A DNA stretch of 64,000 nt from Atrichornis clamosus (lineage: Eukaryota > Chordata > Aves > Passeriformes > Menuridae), in NCBI GenBank assembly GCA_013400975.1, contig WBMZ01002653.1, forward strand, positions 124,001-188,000, in the 5' to 3' direction. The translations under genes were made by a program, and so were the position numbers. The notes under the pieces are model-generated. The model was not told the origin of the DNA. It saw only the letters and a list, made by a program, of their open reading frames with translations, and did not search any database. Of this stretch, positions 61,601 through 64,000 are shown piece by piece (the first letter of the stretch is position 1; each line of letters opens with the position of its first letter).

Positions 61601-64000
61601 TTATCCAAATTTTAGTGTCTAGAATGAACCTCAAATGTACAGTTGTCACACAATAATAGCATATTTAGTTTTGGAATGAATGTTCTTGGTAAGAAAGCAA
61701 GTATTACTGCTGGATCTCAGGGTGGAATGTTTTCAATATGATCTTTCTGTATGTGCTATTACCTGATAAAACATGTGATCCTAGATCTGTTTATTTTACA
61801 TGTCTGTGTGCTAGCCATGAATACAGTATTTTCATGTATTCATAAAACATAATTATTTTGATTTCCTGTTTTCAATCTAGCTTTGTCATACTTTTAGGGC
61901 TTTTCTTTTTTTGTTCTTTGAAGTTTTTGTTTATTTTTTTAATAGCTCAAATTGGTAATGTCATACAAGTAAGGAGATTCAGTTAGGCTGTAACAAAAAC
62001 TAACCCTGATTATTTTTTCATACTTTGATACCTTTTTCTGAAGCAAAAGAGAAACATTAGTGGTTTATTTAAGTCTGTTATGTTGGCTTTTTACTCTCTG
62101 CACAGTTTTATGAGGCAATTGTAATCTAAAAATAATTATGCGAAGAACTATGAAATCTCTTTTTTATTTAACTGTCAATACAAAAGAGTATTTTGTCCCA
62201 GAATTAACAGTATTAAATCCAGTAAGTATAATCTTTCCTCACTGAGTTTTTCTCAATATTTGGAGGACTTAGAAAAGAAAAGTACAGCATCTTTTTATTT
62301 CAGCTTATGAATCTACCAAGAGAACTTAGCTGTGATGAGCAACATATTAATCATAAATACTTTGTGATTCTTTTTTTTAATAATCTTTATTCTTAATTGT
62401 TGCATCAGCCTTAGTGCTGACATTACTGATTTGCTGTGCTGTTAGAACTCAATTCAGCAAAGTGCTTGAGAAGTGCTAGTTTTAGACAAGGGAGTAGATC
62501 AATCAAGTTACTTATATCTTTCGAATTTAAGTACTTTTGTAAATTCCCATTCAAAAGGAAGAGTTAGGAACAAAGGTGTCTTCAATCCTTCATAATTCAC
62601 CTGCATAGAAGGTGTATTTGTAACTGACTGGCAAACTTTTATTATTTTTTTTTCTCCCCACATAAGACTGCAGACATAAAGAAATACAGTTTGAAAAGCA
62701 AGATTTTTTTTTTAATGCTGTATAGTTTTAGATGATGTCTATTTTGGCAACCAAAGCATGCAAAATTATCTCACCAGAAACAGCAATTCAGAAGGAAATT
62801 CAGAGGCTTCATTGAATATTGAAGTAATAGGACTTGATTGTCTTCTCTATATCATCTTCCAATAGCAACATACGCAATGAAAACAGAACTGGGAAGCTGA
62901 GGCAACAGAAAAAAAGTCTCTTGCATTTTTGGTTTTTGTCATCTTTTGAAGTTGATTCTTTATCAACATTTCTGTAGTAATATGTTTTCCATATAAATAA
63001 ATGGACATTCAAAAAAGGCTAAGGAGCTTTTACAAGATTAGTTTTGATCCTGAGAGTTTCTAACAATGCAGCCCCATCTCATTCAGGAAATTGCAGCTAC
63101 CACAGGCATTCAGTATCCAGTCATTCTGAGAATTATCTTTTGAGACAAATAAGGAAACATCCTGGTGGGGCAATACTATGCTCCTTATGACCACAACCAA
63201 ACTGTTAATATTTGATGAATAATGGAAGAAAATTAATCTCCAAACACAATGCAGGTATTATTAAAAGAGATAAAACCAAAATTAATTTTACCACTGCTAT
63301 AGTTTCTAATGTTTCTAAAATTTCAAATCTGAACTTCCCATAGCAAAATAGATCACTATTGTTCTAGCCAACATTTAAAGGGAGAATGGCAGATACCTTG
63401 CACATTGATTGCATTTCCCAATCCACTCAACAACCTACATATTGAAACAACATGAGGCAGGATGCATTGCCAAGAAGTTGTGAGCTCCTGATATCACCAA
63501 TTTTTGCTGGTTTTTGCTAGTTAACCATACAGCCGTGAATCCCTAGAGCACGTGTGAAACATTATTTTTAACCCTTTTGTTTGCCATGTCTTTCAAAAAA
63601 AACCAAACCAAACAATCCCTGCTATTGTATTGTTAGATGGAAGGTTTTGGCAGTCAATCATCTGAAGTCTAAGGCAATTCCAAAATGATATAATACTGCT
63701 ATATAATTTATAATAATAAACTGTAAACATTTCTACTTAAGTATCAAGTTCACTTATTAATCTGTTAATCTGTAAATCAACAAAAAATACACAGTTCAGT
63801 GAGGGAAACACTACACTGAAAGACAAAAAGGGAAAACATTGAAATGATTTTAACTGGATAGACTTTTCTTTTTTAACAATTGTGACTTATGCTCTTCCAA
63901 AGAAGTGAAAAAATGCTTAATTTGGTTATAGGAGTACAAATCATCTAACTGTAATTCATATGAGGAAAATACTGTTTTATCTTTTTTTGAATTATTATTA
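58661..64000. other. Unique AT-rich DNA, no gene or repeat seen
   Basis: The last 5.3 kb hold no gene, RNA or transposon I can recognise. Simple A-rich patches of the aaaaccaaaccaaac type occur near 63594-63612. Frames such as 60893-61210 (105 codons) have AT-driven composition (Asn, Ile, Phe, Lys, Leu) and no domain. Confidence 0.5.

Noticed and set aside
1..64000. A novel defence, phage, plasmid, CRISPR or biosynthetic system
   Set aside because: Repeat content and composition are those of a bird chromosome; no operon-like gene arrays, prokaryotic ribosome sites or such genes are present.

Overview
This looks like a gene-free (intergenic or deep-intronic) stretch of a bird genome. The sequence is AT-rich and contains many 5'-truncated CR1 LINEs. 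On either strand these carry the CR1 3' end (a 'gatgatcttnaaggtcccttccaa'-type block followed by attctatgattctatg-type 8-mers). It also holds solo LTRs of endogenous retroviruses, including the ERVL-type LTR that is widespread in birds. A songbird or other neoavian is plausible, but the species cannot be fixed from this sequence. I found no convincing protein-coding exon, rRNA or tRNA. Almost all long open frames are chance frames, simple repeats or decayed CR1 reverse-transcriptase fragments.

Layout. 1-5.1 kb: unique AT-rich DNA with a CT microsatellite, one CR1 tail, and an unexplained 66-codon frame on the minus strand (4747-4947). 5.13-8.93 kb: a three-level nest. A plus-strand CR1 is split by a minus-strand CR1, which is itself split by a 657-bp solo LTR with a 6-bp target-site duplication (TSD). 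11.4-12.7 kb: a minus CR1 and a minus ERVL-type LTR with a 5-bp TSD. 16.0-18.1 kb: an old minus CR1 split by a 624-bp LTR of the same family as the 7.1-kb one, in opposite orientation, with a perfect 6-bp TSD. 19.2-19.7 kb: an unclassified GC-rich island. 20.3-20.9 kb: an old plus CR1. 22.5-24.4 kb: a possible minus LTR, an exact 484-bp duplication around a single N (almost certainly an assembly artefact), and a third LTR of the same family (662 bp, perfect 6-bp TSD). 25.3-26.7 kb: an old minus CR1 and a plus ERVL-type LTR. 30.9-32 kb: a plus CR1. 33.4-34.6 kb: a cluster of four CR1 fragments and a 20-bp A-rich minisatellite. 35.5-37.3 kb: a very old CR1-like stretch and a plus CR1. 41.4-41.7 kb: a GC-rich element with a CR1 tail, possibly a SINE. 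44.3-44.8 kb: a possible processed pseudogene with a poly(A) signal and tail on the minus strand. 51.5-52.25 kb: a minus LTR. Most of 42.7-64 kb otherwise shows no recognisable repeat.

No genes act together here. The sequence is a record of retroelement insertions. Several can be ordered in time because one lies inside another, and other CR1 copies in the same window show the undisturbed ('empty') sequence. I found no new defence, catalytic or regulatory system. The best leads are the CR1-tailed GC-rich element, the possible retropseudogene, the assembly duplication, and the repeat-poor right third. Element boundaries given as round numbers are approximate.
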